From contig CM030366.1 of the NCBI GenBank assembly GCA_017893485.1, positions 185,673,947-185,737,946 of the forward strand: a DNA stretch of 64,000 bases. Direction: 5' to 3'. The DNA comes from Hemerocallis citrina. Taxonomy: Eukaryota; Streptophyta; Magnoliopsida; Asparagales; Asphodelaceae. The notes under the pieces were generated by a model. That model saw only the letters and a list, made by a program, of their open reading frames with translations. It made no database searches and had not been told where the DNA came from. Below, piece after piece: positions 46,820-58,070 of this stretch. Within the stretch, counting starts at the first letter, position 1. Each line of letters begins with the position of its first letter. The translations under genes were made by a program, and so were the position numbers.

Positions 46820-48119
46820 TGATAAGTTAGAATTTATCTAGTTTTTAACTTGTTTTAAATAGGTTTTATTAGTGGTTTATTTTTATTTATGTTTTATTTT
46901 TATTACCTTTTGGTTTATACTTTAATTTGTAGAAAAAGGAGTTGAAGAGTTGATGATTGTGATGCAAACAGAATGGATTACAGCCTCCCAGTGTTGAAGA
47001 ATATAGCCATAATTCGTGGGAAACAGTTGGAAGGACAATTGAAGAGACAGAGAGAATTACGGCCCCCCAGTGTTTTCCATTATGGCCGTAATTCGTGGAG
47101 AATCTGCTGAAGAGTCGCAGTTTGACGATTACGACCCCTAGTGTTGCGCGTTATGGCCATATTTATGGCAGAATTCTGTAACAACTCCTAATAATGGCTG
47201 AATCGGTTACTCTTTCTTTATGGGTCTTAAAGGGGTTGTAATGGCACATGATTAGGGGTAAAACTAGGCTATAAATGTAGGCTTTCAGATCCTCAAAGGG
47301 GGGCTCCCTCTCCATTTTCTCTGGGAGCAAAACTTATGTTCTTTGGTATTATGTTCAAACAACTTTTCTTTGGCTTAAGCTTTGAATAAATTTCAGTTTC
47401 TATTACTTTCCAATCTTCATCTCTTACTTGTTAAAGTTCTGAATGTCAAATTTATATTGTCTTATTTATATTTTAATCATGTGTGAGTAGTTTCTTTTAT
47501 CTTGGGATTGATTATATTCCAATGATGAATTATTGATTAAGTCTAGTTTTCTTTCCTTAGATGTTATGAGCATTTTTCTATTCTTAATTTAATCTTGAGT
47601 TTTGCTTTGTCTGCAATCATAATCAATATGATTGTATGAACCTTAGATATCATATTATGCACTGAAAGGTGAGAATTTGATATTGGAATTACAAGATTAA
47701 ACAAGGGGATCAATTCATGAAAATAGAATTGGTTTTCTTGAGGCTTAGAAATAATTGTTCTTAATGAGTTTTATCATTCCTTCTACCATGAAAATAGGTG
47801 GAATCTATGTCTGAAACATATTATTGTACTTTGAAAGAATGCAATAATCACATTTGTTTATTTAGCCTTTAAGAATCCATTGTTCATCCTCAAAGGAAAG
47901 TAACTAGCTTAAAAGTAATTTTCATTGGAAGAACATCAACCCCAAGAGCTTTTTATTCTCTAAATTAAACTCTTTTTATTTTTTCGGCAATAACAATATC
48001 ATTTTAACTTAGTTCTTTTAGCTAATCATCATAGTGAGAAAAATTAGTACTCAATTTTAAGTCCTTGTGGGAACGATATTTTTATTACGCGATAAAACCG
48101 TGCACTTGCGGGCTTATCA
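46820..48119 (+). repeat. Athila-like 5' LTR, 1300 bp
   Basis: TG...CA ends with TSD ATGCG outside and the primer site inside. Confidence 0.93.
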
Positions 48120-48246
48120 AGTTTTTGGCGCCGCTGCCGGAGACTTAAGTCGTTGATATTGATTTTTCTTTCTATATCGGTTAGACTAAAAGTTTTTCTG
48201 TTGTTTCTGTTATCATCTTCTTTGTTTTCTGCTGATTTTTCAGTGA

Positions 48247-49575
48247 ATGCGAAGAGTCCGAAGTGTTGGTGATCTTGTTGAACCAGTGCCTGAGATAGAA
48301 AGGTTCTTCCGTAGGAGAAGAAGAGAACAACGTAAGGCAAGGGCTGAAACAGGAGAGTCCAGCATGGCTGAAGATACAAGGTCTTTGAAGGAGTTTGCTT
48401 CCCCTAATACCACAGGGTTGCAATCCAGCATCACTCGCCCGACAGTGGAGGCAAACAACTTCGAGTTGAAGCCCTCTCTACTTTCCATGGTGCAGCAAAA
48501 TCAATTTGGAGGTGCTCCAACGGATGATCCAAATCTCCATTTGTCTATGTTCTTGGAGTTTTGTGACACTCTAAAGATGAATGGTGTCACTGCGGATGCC
48601 ATAAGAATGAGGCTTTTCCCTTTTTCCTTGAGGGATAGAGCAAGAGCTTGGCTACACTCACTTCCAAACGGTTCCATAACTACATGGGATCAATTGTCTC
48701 AAGTATTTCTTTCCAAGTACTTCCCTCCGAGCAAAACTGCACAACTCAGAAATCAAATAACAACTTTTGCTCAAAAGGATGGAGAGTCTCTCTATGAGGC
48801 ATGGGAACGTTTCAAGGAATTGTTGAGGCTTTGTCCTCATCATGGGCTAGAAAAATGGTTAATAGTGCATACCTTTTACAATGGGCTCAATTACAACACC
48901 AGGATGACAGTTGACGCAGCAGCAGGAGGTGCTTTGATGAACAAAAACACCACAGAAGCTTATGCTCTCATTGAGGATATAGTACAAAATCACCACCAAT
49001 GGTCAAGTGATCGTGCTCCTCAAAAGAAAGGCGGCAGGTATGATGTTGATGCTATAGACCATTTAGCTGCTAAAGTTGATGCTTTGTTTCAAAAATTTGA
49101 TAAAATGAGTATGAATGCTGTTACTCCTAATGTTGCAACTTGTGAAATTTGTGGTGTTGTTGGTCATACTGTAGTTGAATGTCAACTTGGGAATTCATCT
49201 AGTGGGGGGTCTAATAATGAGCAAGTTAACTTTGTTAACAATTTTAATCAAAAAGGGGATCCATTTTCTAGTACTTACAATCAAGGGTGGAGGAATCACC
49301 CAAATTTTTTCTATAAAAAACCTCCACTTAATCCCATTCCCCAAGCTTCATCTAAGCCCCCTGGTTTTCAAGGACAAAGAGGTTTTAATCCTCTTCAAAA
49401 ATCCAATTTGGAAAATTTGCTGGAAAATTTTGTTTTGACTCAAAGCAAGCAAAATGAGGAGTTTAAAACTCAAAACCAAGCGGTGGGTGAGGCCATTAAG
49501 CATTTAGCATCTAAGGTAGATTCTTTGACCACCCATAATAAGATGCTAGAGACCCAAATTACCCAAATAGCCTAA
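48247..49575 (+). CDS. Athila-like Gag
   Basis: 442 codons from ATG at 48247, about 130 bases after the primer site. Residues about 95-250 form the retrotransposon Gag core: DPNLHLSMFLEFCDTLKMNG, RLFPFSLRDRARAWLHSLP, TWDQLSQVFLSKYFPPSKTA, LYEAWERFKELLRLCPHHG. A single weak zinc-knuckle-like CEICGVVGHTVVEC follows near residue 300, then an Asn/Gln-rich tail. The frame ends in TAA (49573-49575) where relatives usually continue into protease; the next codons stay open in the same frame. The long open frame suggests recent function, perhaps supplied in trans to helper-driven particles. Confidence 0.88.
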   Translation: MRRVRSVGDLVEPVPEIERFFRRRRREQRKARAETGESSMAEDTRSLKEFASPNTTGLQSSITRPTVEANNFELKPSLLSMVQQNQFGGAPTDDPNLHLSMFLEFCDTLKMNGVTADAIRMRLFPFSLRDRARAWLHSLPNGSITTWDQLSQVFLSKYFPPSKTAQLRNQITTFAQKDGESLYEAWERFKELLRLCPHHGLEKWLIVHTFYNGLNYNTRMTVDAAAGGALMNKNTTEAYALIEDIVQNHHQWSSDRAPQKKGGRYDVDAIDHLAAKVDALFQKFDKMSMNAVTPNVATCEICGVVGHTVVECQLGNSSSGGSNNEQVNFVNNFNQKGDPFSSTYNQGWRNHPNFFYKKPPLNPIPQASSKPPGFQGQRGFNPLQKSNLENLLENFVLTQSKQNEEFKTQNQAVGEAIKHLASKVDSLTTHNKMLETQITQIA

Positions 49576-49680
49576 CATGTTGGCTCTTCTTCTAGGCCAC
49601 CCGGTACATTTCCAGGACAACCAGAATCCAATCCTAAGTGGCATGTAAATGCCATTACTTTAAGAAGTGGGAAGAAACTA

Positions 49681-50748
49681 GTGGAACCTAAGGGTAGAGA
49701 AGAAAAAGAGAGTGAAAATGAGAAAAATGAAATGGTTCAGCCATCACTTGAGGAGGTTGAGAAGGAAAAGAGAGGTGAAGATGAGAAAGAAACTCCCTAT
49801 GTTGCCCCTGCACCATATAAGCCACCTATACCCTTTTCCCAAAGATTGGCCAAGGCTAAAATTGAAAGGCAATATAGGAAGTTTTTGGATGTTCTTAACA
49901 AGTTGTATATAAATATTCCATTTACTGGAGCTTTGTCTCAAATGCCATCATATGCTAAATTTTTGAAAGAGATTTTGTCAAATAAAAGAAAGCTTGATGA
50001 CTATGAGACTGTGGCATTAACTGAAGAATGCAGTGCTATAATTCAAAATAAATTGCCTCCTAAGCTCAAAGATCCTGGTAGCTTTTCTATTCCATGTGTT
50101 ATTGGTGAAATGAGTTTTAACCGTCCTTTGTGTGATCTTGGAGCTAGTGTTAGTCTCATGCCTTTGTCAATTTGCAAAAAGATTGAGATGGGTGACTTGA
50201 AGCCCACAACCATTTCCCTGCAACTAGCGGATCGTTTGGTCAAGTATCCTATAGGTATATTGGAAGATGTGCCTATTAAGGTAGGTAAGTTTTTCATTCT
50301 AGCTGATTTTGTTGTATTGGAAATGGAAGAAGATGCTCAAATCCCACTCATACTTGGGAGACATTTTCTTGCTACAGCAGGTGCCGTTATTGGTCTAAAA
50401 AATGGCAAGCTTACTTTGAATGTGGGTGATGAGAGGGTAGAATTTAATTTGCCTAATGTTATTAAATGCCTTTCTCTTGAGAATTCTTGCTGCAGGATTG
50501 ATTTGATAGATCAATGTGTCAAGGAAGATCCGGTTGGAAAGATTTCCATTGATGCATTGGAGGTCTGTTTGGTGAGAAGTGGTGATCAAGGAGATGAAGA
50601 TAAAGAAGTTGCTGCATATGCAAAGTTGTTAGATGCTAACCCTCCGACTTCTAAATTTCAATTTGAAGACCTAAAAGCCGAGACTGAAGCTTCATCCCTT
50701 AAAGAATCCCTACAGATTGCATCAAAAGGCCATTGGGTACACTACTGA
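49681..50748 (+). CDS. Athila-like protease region
   Basis: Same frame as Gag, separated only by the TAA at 49573-49575. It opens with a Glu/Lys-rich linker, then PYKPPIPFSQRLAKAK and FLKEILSNKRKLDDYETVAL, typical of Athila polyproteins. The retroviral-type aspartic protease active site is CDLGASVSLMP (about 50130-50160), with LILGRHFLATAGA (about 50350-50385) as the second conserved loop. It ends with TGA near 50748, before any RT motif. Initiation at an ATG here is not supported; readthrough or fusion with Gag was the ancestral state. Confidence 0.85.
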   Translation: MEPKGREEKESENEKNEMVQPSLEEVEKEKRGEDEKETPYVAPAPYKPPIPFSQRLAKAKIERQYRKFLDVLNKLYINIPFTGALSQMPSYAKFLKEILSNKRKLDDYETVALTEECSAIIQNKLPPKLKDPGSFSIPCVIGEMSFNRPLCDLGASVSLMPLSICKKIEMGDLKPTTISLQLADRLVKYPIGILEDVPIKVGKFFILADFVVLEMEEDAQIPLILGRHFLATAGAVIGLKNGKLTLNVGDERVEFNLPNVIKCLSLENSCCRIDLIDQCVKEDPVGKISIDALEVCLVRSGDQGDEDKEVAAYAKLLDANPPTSKFQFEDLKAETEASSLKESLQIASKGHWVHY

Positions 50749-51516
50749 TGGTGACCTCAAGACAGGGGAGTATTGCTTTTCTCTCTTTTGTTTTATTTTG
50801 TTTCTTTATTTCTTTTTCTTCTTGCATATGTCTGTGTCAGTCTTCTAGCTTTTATATTTCTTCCCATGTGCAGTACTTGGTTAATTGACTGGTATCCAAT
50901 GAGCACAATTGAGAATATTGACAGCTTTACTACTTGTTGGGGCCATACACACACAACCTAGATGGGCTTTGGCATTAGGATAGTTGGGAAGAACCTTGAA
51001 AATATCTAACTAAATTTAATTTTTGGTTCCTTTGGTGACACTCACTGCATATTGGTTACTGGAGAAATGTCCGTGTTGAGCTGGAAAAAAAAAAAGACTG
51101 CTAAAAATAGAATAGCTCAACACCCCTTTGAGGTCATAGGTTACTAGGGAAATACTCTTTGTACCCTTTTGAGACTGATTGGCTACTGGGAAACAACGAC
51201 ACTCCTTTGAGACCAAGTGTGGCAATTGCTTTGTTTGCATATGAGTGGAGGACCCAAGCAAAAGATGCTGGGAAACTAAGCCTAAAAATGACAAGACCAA
51301 GAGTAATCATTTAGGTCTCGCTCACTGTTCTGATGCCTTGAACCATCTGATAATGCTATGCACTAGGTTTCAATAAGTAGTATGTTGAAATTGTGAAAAT
51401 TGTGTCATTGGATATCATCAAAGAACTTTGAATTGGTCGAAACAAGGAATTTCTAAGTCTAGCCATTTGTTGTGATTTGCTTGAGGACAAGCAAAGATCT
51501 AAGCATGGGGGGAGTT
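50749..51516. other. Athila-like 3' noncoding region
   Basis: No frames. It contains short near-repeats with ACTGGGAAA and CCTTTTGAGAC words (51060-51250) and ends in the polypurine tract. Confidence 0.6.
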
Positions 51517-52812
51517 TGATAAGTTAGAATTTATCTAGTTTTTAACTTGTTTTAAATAGGTTTTATTAGTGGTTTATTTTTATTTATGTTTTATTTTTAT
51601 TACCTTTTGGTTTATACTTTAATTTGTAGAAAAAGGAGTTGAAGAGTTGATGATTGTGATGCAAACAGAATGGATTACAGCCTCCCAGTGTTGAAGAACA
51701 TAGCCATAATTCGTGGGAAACAGTTGGAAGGACAATTGAAGAGACAGAGAGAATTACGGCCCCCCAGTGTTTTCCATTATGGCCGTAATTCGTGGAGAAT
51801 CTGCTGAAGAGTCGCAGTTTGACGATTATGACCCCCAGTGTTGCGCGTTATGGCCATATTTATGGCAGAATTCTGTAACAGCTCCTAATAATGGCTGAAT
51901 CGGTTACTCTTTCTTTATGGGTCTTAAAGGGGTTGTAATGGCACTTGATTAGGGGTAAAACTAGGCTATAAATGTAGGCTTTCAGATCCTCAAAGGGGGG
52001 CTCCTTCTCCATTTTCTCTGGGAGCAAAACTTATGTTCTTTGGTATTATGTTCAAACAACTTTTCTTTGGCTTAAGCTTTGAATAAATTTCAGTTTCTAT
52101 TACTTTCTAATCTTCATCTCTTGTTAAAGTTCTGAATGTCAAATTTACATTGTCTTATTTATATTTTAATCATGTGCGAGTAGTTTCTTATATCTTGGGA
52201 TTGATTATATTCCAATGATGAATTATTGATTAAGTCTAGTTTTCTTTCCTTAGATGTTATGAGCATTTTTCTATTCTTAATTTAATCTTGAGTTTTGCTT
52301 TGTCTGCAATCATAATCAATATGATTGTATGAACCTTAGATATCATATTAAGCACTGAAAGGTGAGAATTTGATATTGGAATTACAAGATTAAACAAGGG
52401 GATCAATTCATGAAAATAGAATTGGTTTTCTTGAGGCTTAGAAATAATTGTTCTTAATGAGTTTTATCATTCCTTCTACCATGAAAATAGGTGGAATCTA
52501 TGTCTGAAACATATTATTGTACTTTGAAAGAATGCAATAATCACATTTGTTTATTTAGCCTTTAAGAATCCATTGTTCATCCTCAAAGGAAAGTAACTAG
52601 CTTAAAAGTAATTTTCATTGGAAGAACATCAATCCCAAGAGCTTTTTATTCTCTAAATTAAACTCTTTTTATTTTTTCGGCAATAACAATATCATTTTAA
52701 CTTAGTTCTTTTAGCTAATCATCATAGTGAGAGAAATTAGTACTCAATTTTAAGTCCTTGTGGGAACGATATTTTTATTACGCGATAAAACCGTGCACTT
52801 GCGGGCTTATCA
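51517..52812 (+). repeat. Athila-like 3' LTR, 1296 bp
   Basis: Follows the polypurine tract. Lacks four bases present in the 5' LTR near CTCTTACTTGTT. Confidence 0.93.
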
Positions 52813-52817
52813 ATGCG

Positions 52818-53699
52818 TGATTATAAAATTGATGGAGGGTGTATTTATGCAGTTAAGCTGATGCTTGATTATTTAATTAACTGATGAGGGATTATTTATG
52901 CATTAGAACTAGTTGGCATGGCACCGCAGTGCAGCCCTAGTGTGAATAGTGTGTTCTGAGCCTACTAAGTTTTTTGACTTTTTAAATTATATTTAGGTCA
53001 GTTTAATTAATCATACTTCAATCTTATGCTTTTTAATTTTGTTAAAGGTTAGTAGGAGAACTGGCAGCAACTAGGAGTTGATAAGTTGAGAAGCACATAT
53101 TCCAGGTAGCAGCAGTTCTTTTTTAATTTCTGGTTAATTGTAGACTTGCAATTTTGAAAACATCTTTGTAAACAAACAATGTTCATATTCTTTCTAAGTA
53201 TAAGTTAGCTTTTGAATTCATGTACATTACGGTATTTAAGTATGTATTTATTAACTATGTGTATTAGTTTTTTCAAATCATTACAGAAAGCGTTTTTTTT
53301 TTTTGTAATACTGAGTTCTCACAATGTGGAGCTCACACACTTGTCCTTCATTTTTTGCGATACTCTTGTATGAATGTTAAGTAGCTTACAATGTATGTAT
53401 AAAAAAATGGCGCGAAATGAATTCATACGGAAAAAGGGTTTCAAAGCAGAAGCAGTAGCAACATCAATGTCACAAACGAACAAAAACTGAACATGAAGTT
53501 CAAAATGTGTAAGCTTAGAACAACAGAAACTGAACATGAAGCTCAAAATGTTGTTTTGCTAGATTACTCAACTCACAAAAGCGAGAACCAAAATTCTCAC
53601 ATGTGCCTCCACTTGCCATGCTTCTTCTTATTACATCTCGGGTCCATCTTCTTAAAATATATTACTTTGGTAGTTCATTATAATTCGAGTACTTGACAT
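52818..53699. other. MULE-2 interior without gene
   Basis: AT-rich. GGGTGTATTTATGCA occurs at 46792 and 52841, close on both sides of the Athila insertion. No coding signal before the transposase remnant. Confidence 0.5.
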
Positions 53700-55384
53700 A
53701 TGAAAAAATATGCTTGCAAGGAATACCCATGAATTCAAAAAACTTGCATGATCAAGTAGCCATTTGATTACTTTTCGAATAAGTAACCACTATGTCATTA
53801 TCTGATTTCCCACACTTCTTCACTAAGTATAATATATTCGGCTCATTCTCATCCTCTGGTAACAGAGTTACATTATACATTAAGCTTGCTTGAATTTCCT
53901 TTTGGAAAGTGTAGAACATTACCAATGTATAGACTTGTGCCATTTGTTCCTCCAAAGGCCACTCGGTCTTTAATTTTGGTTTCTTTTCTAATGTACGATG
54001 ATTTTCTTTAAGTTCTTCTTCTCTTTGCCTTCCTAAGACTCTTTCGAAGATTACGGCAAATTCATGTAGTGAGTATTTCTTTTAAGTATGGAGCTTTAAG
54101 AACGAATTCATCCCTTCGCTTCGTTGGCTACTCGACATACCGCCCCAAAAATGACTTCTATGATAGGCGGGAGCCCATTTCTCACGAATAATAAAATTTT
54201 CATTCAACCATTTATTATTTTCCACCCCATACTGAATAACCAATTATTTCCATTTTTCTTCAAAAGCAAAAGAATCATAGGAATTATAAATATTATCCTT
54301 AAAAGCATCCATAAACTGACTGTTTTGATTCAATTGGGACACCTCTGTTGGTATCTTGTCTAGGATATGCCAGATGCAATACCTATGCCGAATTGTAGGA
54401 AAAACTATTTTGGTTGCAGCACCTATCCCACGATCTTCATCCGTCACCATACCAAATGGAGCATGTTTCATTACTCCTAACCATTTTTCAAATAACCACA
54501 CAAATGAACAAGCATTCTCATTCAGAATGAACCCACAACCTAGAAATACCGATTGCCAATGATGATTTATTCCAACAAATGGAACAAATAGCATCCCATA
54601 GCGATTCGTACTATAGGTTGCATCGAAAGAAACAACATCATCAAACTCTTCATAGTTCCTCCTAGCAACCCCATCTACCCAAATACAATGAGTCAATCGA
54701 TCAAACTCGTCCACCTCGAAATCATAATAAAATGAGGGATCTCTTTCTTGTTGCCATTTGAAAAAATCAATCAACATTTGTCCATCATGACCTTTCACAG
54801 CCTCCCTCATGTCTCTCTCATGATTGTAAACATCAGTGTCGGTGAATCCAACTCTATTATGACCTCCACTAGAACTTTCAAAAAAAAGTATTTATTTGCA
54901 AGTAGGAATATTAGCTTTTGTAAGTTGTCCAATTACTGCTTTATCGGAATTTGATACACTACGGTTTCGCGGTAACAAATGCCTTCTACTGGGGGAAGTA
55001 AAAACATGATTGTGTACTTCGTGAAATGAATAAAAAAACCATGAGTTTGATTATTTATTTAGTTTCACACGAACCAAAGCGTTGCAAGCTGTTCTAGATG
55101 TAGTTCCCTTTCTAGATGTACTTTTACTAATTGACAACCCCTCTTTATTACAAACATATTTTTTTTCCACGATCTCGCCATCCTTTAGTTTATTTGCACC
55201 CTTACGCATTTGAAAACCCCCACTATTGACATAACTCGCATAAAAATTCTCGGCTTTCTGCCAGGGTATCAAATGTCATACCTACATGTGGTTTTAAATG
55301 ATCGTCAACTTCCGGAACAAAATCACCTTCTTGTACTCTCAAAAAAGGGTCACCGACATTAGAGGTCATTTTATCTGCCTCCAT
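53700..55384 (-). pseudogene. MULE-2 FAR1-type transposase, decayed
   Basis: Reads leftward from an ATG at 55384-55382 (MEADKMTSNVGDPF). A FAR1 DNA-binding domain follows (GGFQMRKGANKLKDGE, CNKEG, CNALVRVKLN; 55260-55055), then the MULE transposase domain (54810-54244) with DFFKWQQERDPSFYYDFEVD, VSFDATYSTNRYGM (first catalytic Asp), MVTDEDRGI (second Asp) and YCIWHI, then sequence ending near 53710 with SCKFFEFMGIPCKHI, the SWIM-type zinc finger. A frameshift near 55265, a stop near 55050 and gaps after 54244 inactivate it. More complete than the MULE-1 copy. Domesticated FAR1/FHY3 transcription factors share this architecture, but its place between TIRs marks this as transposon. Confidence 0.88.
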
Positions 55385-56417
55385 ACCTATTATCAAAGCA
55401 AAAGAACAAGGTCAATGGACATAATACGAAATGAGGAATGTAACAAATGTTATGCTGAAGTGGGAGTTTGATTATTTTAATCTTCTCCTAACAATCATCC
55501 AACATGTTATAACCTTGTTGGAAAAAAACGTGGATGCTAAAAATTAACATATTCTCACATAATTTTTGGGACACCTTCAATTTAGACCAAACCTCAATAA
55601 ATTTGAGGGGTTTTCTTTTCTTCTTTGCATACTAATAAAACCCATAGGTTTAAACCCACAATCTTTTTTCACAATACACATCACACAACTAGCCACAAAA
55701 ACATGAATTAAAAATATAAGTAACTCAAATAAATTACCTGATGATTGTGGTCACTTTATGGGTTCGATTTGGATATAGGGTTTCGATATAGACATTAGGG
55801 GTTGGAATCGTCAGAGAAAGAGGAGATGGAGGTAGGGTTGTTGTCGAATTCGAAGTGACAGAGAAATGTCGGGGTGGAGAAGAAAGGTGGAGTTAGGGTT
55901 TCGATCGGGTGTGTTTGTTTGGGTTTTAAGGGATATGGGGGATTTCGAAAGCAGAAGAGGATGCGTCGAATAGTTTCGAAAGCACGACGCTTCCCAAAGT
56001 TTCGGCAGCAGGAGTTAGGGTTTCGATCGTTTTCGAATCGACGAGTTAGGGTTTCAATCAGGAGAGTTGAGATCGGGGAGAGAGAAGATAGGCGAGGGTA
56101 GTTGCAATTTGAGAGCTGGATTTGAAGCGGCAGCCTTGGATGTGGAATCGAGGAAGCTAGGGTTTGCTTTCGAATGGGATTTGGAGATGGAGAGAAAAGA
56201 GAGCGGGAGATAGAGAGAGCAAAGGGACGCGATAGAGTAAAAAGGTGGGGAAATCACTTTCGTGCCCCCATCTTTAGCAACTATGAGAGTGGCTGAGAAG
56301 GAGAGCCAGAGGATTTTGATCATGATGAGGATCAAAATCCAAAGGCCGAGAAGGAGTGCGTAAAGAGGAGTGTGTAACTGAAGGATCCCCCCCCCGGCAC
56401 ACACACATATATATATA

Positions 56418-56586
56418 GGGTAAAAGGGATATGAGCAACTTGCTCATTTAGTAAATGAGCAATTGATGATGTGGCATACATGTGATTGGAAAATCATTAA
56501 ATGATTAGTTGTCCAATGTATCACATGTATGCCACATAATCAATTGCTCATTTACTAAATGAGCAAGTTGCTCATATCCCTTTTAC

Positions 56587-56588
<2 letters not shown>
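56418..56588. mobile_element. TA-microsatellite MITE, family 1, copy 2
   Basis: 171 bp, ends GGGTAAAAGGGATATGAGCA both ways, about 85-90% like copy 1 at 37313-37484 by eye, most different in the centre. Left flank CACACACATATATATATA, right flank (TA)n. Confidence 0.88.

Positions 56589-56641
<53 letters not shown>
56589..56641. repeat. (TA)n right of MITE copy 2
   Basis: About 26 TA units. Confidence 0.92.
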
Positions 56642-56644
<3 letters not shown>

Positions 56645-57351
56645 TGTACAATTATTAGGGTTAACTGAGATTCCAATACATAAAGAGAGATCTAGCAGCC
56701 GTTCTTAAAAGAGGGAAAAGAAGATAAATCCTGCATCTTGGTGGTGAGTTCTTGAGTGATTGTAAATTTGTTTATCTTCATATTTTCTAGCTGAAATCGC
56801 ATGAGTGCTTCTGCACGGAAAAGTAGTCATTATATTGGATGAACCTCGAAAAAATTTCATATATTTGTGTGTTGTTGCCTTTGTTTGCTTTTGTTTCTTT
56901 GTTTCGATTCTTTGTCTACATCTCGGGTTTGAGTTGTTTCCACATTAAACTCAACAAGTTTAAATATGGAATTGAAATAAATTTGCTGGCGTAGCCTCAC
57001 GATAGTCTTTCAACCTTACATATATTTAATGCTATGCTGTCTCGGGGGCTTTCATTTCTTATTATCCGTATACATTTTTTTTCTCCTATTTTTCTCTCAA
57101 TTTTTGGTGTGAGATATAGTTGCATGTCAATTTTTAAGCACCTCCGTTTAAGTTTTGCATAGATTTTCATCTTTAAATAGAATTTCCATACTACTTGCTA
57201 TATTTTCTTAAGTTGTCGTTGTAATATAATCATCTTAAACCTGTTAAATTTAATCCATTATACAAGTATTTTGATGTTACTTCGTAGCTTCTTTGGATTG
57301 TTACATTATTTTAACCATGCAAAGAATTTTGATAGTTATTTCAAGCAGAAT
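56642..57351. other. no gene seen
   Basis: AT-rich with no recognised frames or repeats. Confidence 0.5.
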
Positions 57352-57366
57352 AATAATGAATTTCAT

Positions 57367-57597
57367 ACCACCACAAGTGGCCTAGTGGTAAGAGCGATGG
57401 GACTTGGAGTGTGCTCCTCCAAGGTCCTGGGTTCGAACCCTACGGTTCCCATAGATGGGGATTAAATACCTCTGGGTGGCCAGTGACCGCTATGCTAGAT
57501 GGGCTGGCGCATAAACCCACATGTGGGGCTCCTAGTCACGGGACTGGGATTAGTCTGACCCAAAGAGGGGGATGGAACCCAGTATAATCAAAAAAAA
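57367..57597 (+). mobile_element. tRNA-derived SINE
   Basis: 231 bp with polymerase III box A (GTGGCCTAGTGGTAAGAGC) and box B (GGTTCGAACCC) about 40 bases apart near the 5' end, and a poly-A tail. The 15-bp target duplication is AATAATGAATTTCAT (57352-57366 and 57598-57612). It depends on a LINE for movement. The family name is not determined. Confidence 0.9.
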
Positions 57598-57708
57598 AAT
57601 AATGAATTTCATGGGATCAAGATGGAGTTATATATTAGTAACAAAATTGATTTTAAGTTTAACATTATTATCAATGCATCCACTTTAAATTCATGAGCAT
57701 TGCATATT

Positions 57709-57733
57709 CGTGCGATGCACGGTTACATACTAA
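57709..57733 (+). mobile_element. Helitron-like 3' terminus
   Basis: A CGTGCGATGCACG hairpin followed nine bases later by CTAA and a T: the hairpin plus CTRR-T pattern of Helitron ends. The matching 5' end was not found, so only the terminus is called. Confidence 0.5.
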
Positions 57734-57853
57734 TATTTTTGAATACAAGCTCGTTGTTTTTTTTTTTTCTTTTTGGTCCCTCAATAAATGGGTTTGTGCT
57801 GTTTAGTTCCCAAAATCTCAGTAGTTGCAATTTGGTCGCTCAACTTAAATGAC

Positions 57854-58005
57854 ATATTGTGACTCTAGGCAGTGCAAGCGGTTAAGGGATTATGGACCCA
57901 ACTTTTGGGCTTATGTAACTTGTACTACTGTGTTTCTTTAATTCTCGTTAATGAAATGATGACAGAGGTCATCTTCTTATCCCCAAAAAAAAAAAAAAAA
58001 AACCC
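57854..58005 (+). mobile_element. L1 LINE 3' end, very short
   Basis: The last 60 bases (TTTCTTTAATTCTCGTTAAT onward) match the 3' end of the L1 at 31810-34482, followed by poly-A. The 10-bp duplication is CTTAAATGAC (57844-57853 and 58006-58015). About 150 bp, severely 5' truncated. Confidence 0.8.
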
Positions 58006-58070
58006 CTTAAATGACTTGATTTTTCCTTTTTTTTTAAAAATGGCTTCATCAGTCTAGTTCATTAATTTCA

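Larger units (their letters stand above)
46820..52812 (+). mobile_element. Athila-like Ty3 element with gag-protease only
   Basis: LTRs at 46820-48119 (1300 bp) and 51517-52812 (1296 bp; TGATAAG...CTTATCA) differ at about 13 positions plus a 4-bp indel by eye, near 1%. TSD is ATGCG (46815-46819 and 52813-52817). The primer site TGGCGCCGCTGCCGG (48126-48140) is the tRNA-Asp-like type used by Athila and relatives, and the polypurine tract GGGGGGAG is at 51507-51514. Internal coding stops after protease; RT, RNase H and integrase are absent. It would depend on a partner element for those functions. Confidence 0.92.
45831..56390 (-). mobile_element. MULE-2, Mutator-like element with long TIRs
   Basis: The left end GGGGATCCTTCAGTTACACA is matched inverted at about 56371-56390. 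The inverted repeats are about 470 bp (45831-46306 and about 55930-56390). A FAR1-type transposase lies on the minus strand inside (53700-55384). An Athila-like retrotransposon is inserted at 46820-52812. The left flank is (TA)n ending in CA and the right flank CACACACATATATA, so insertion was into a composite microsatellite and no clear TSD is readable. Confidence 0.83.

Noticed and set aside
53700..55384. Domesticated FAR1/FHY3 transcription factor gene
   Set aside because: The frame is broken and lies between matching MULE TIRs, so it is a transposase remnant, not a host regulator.
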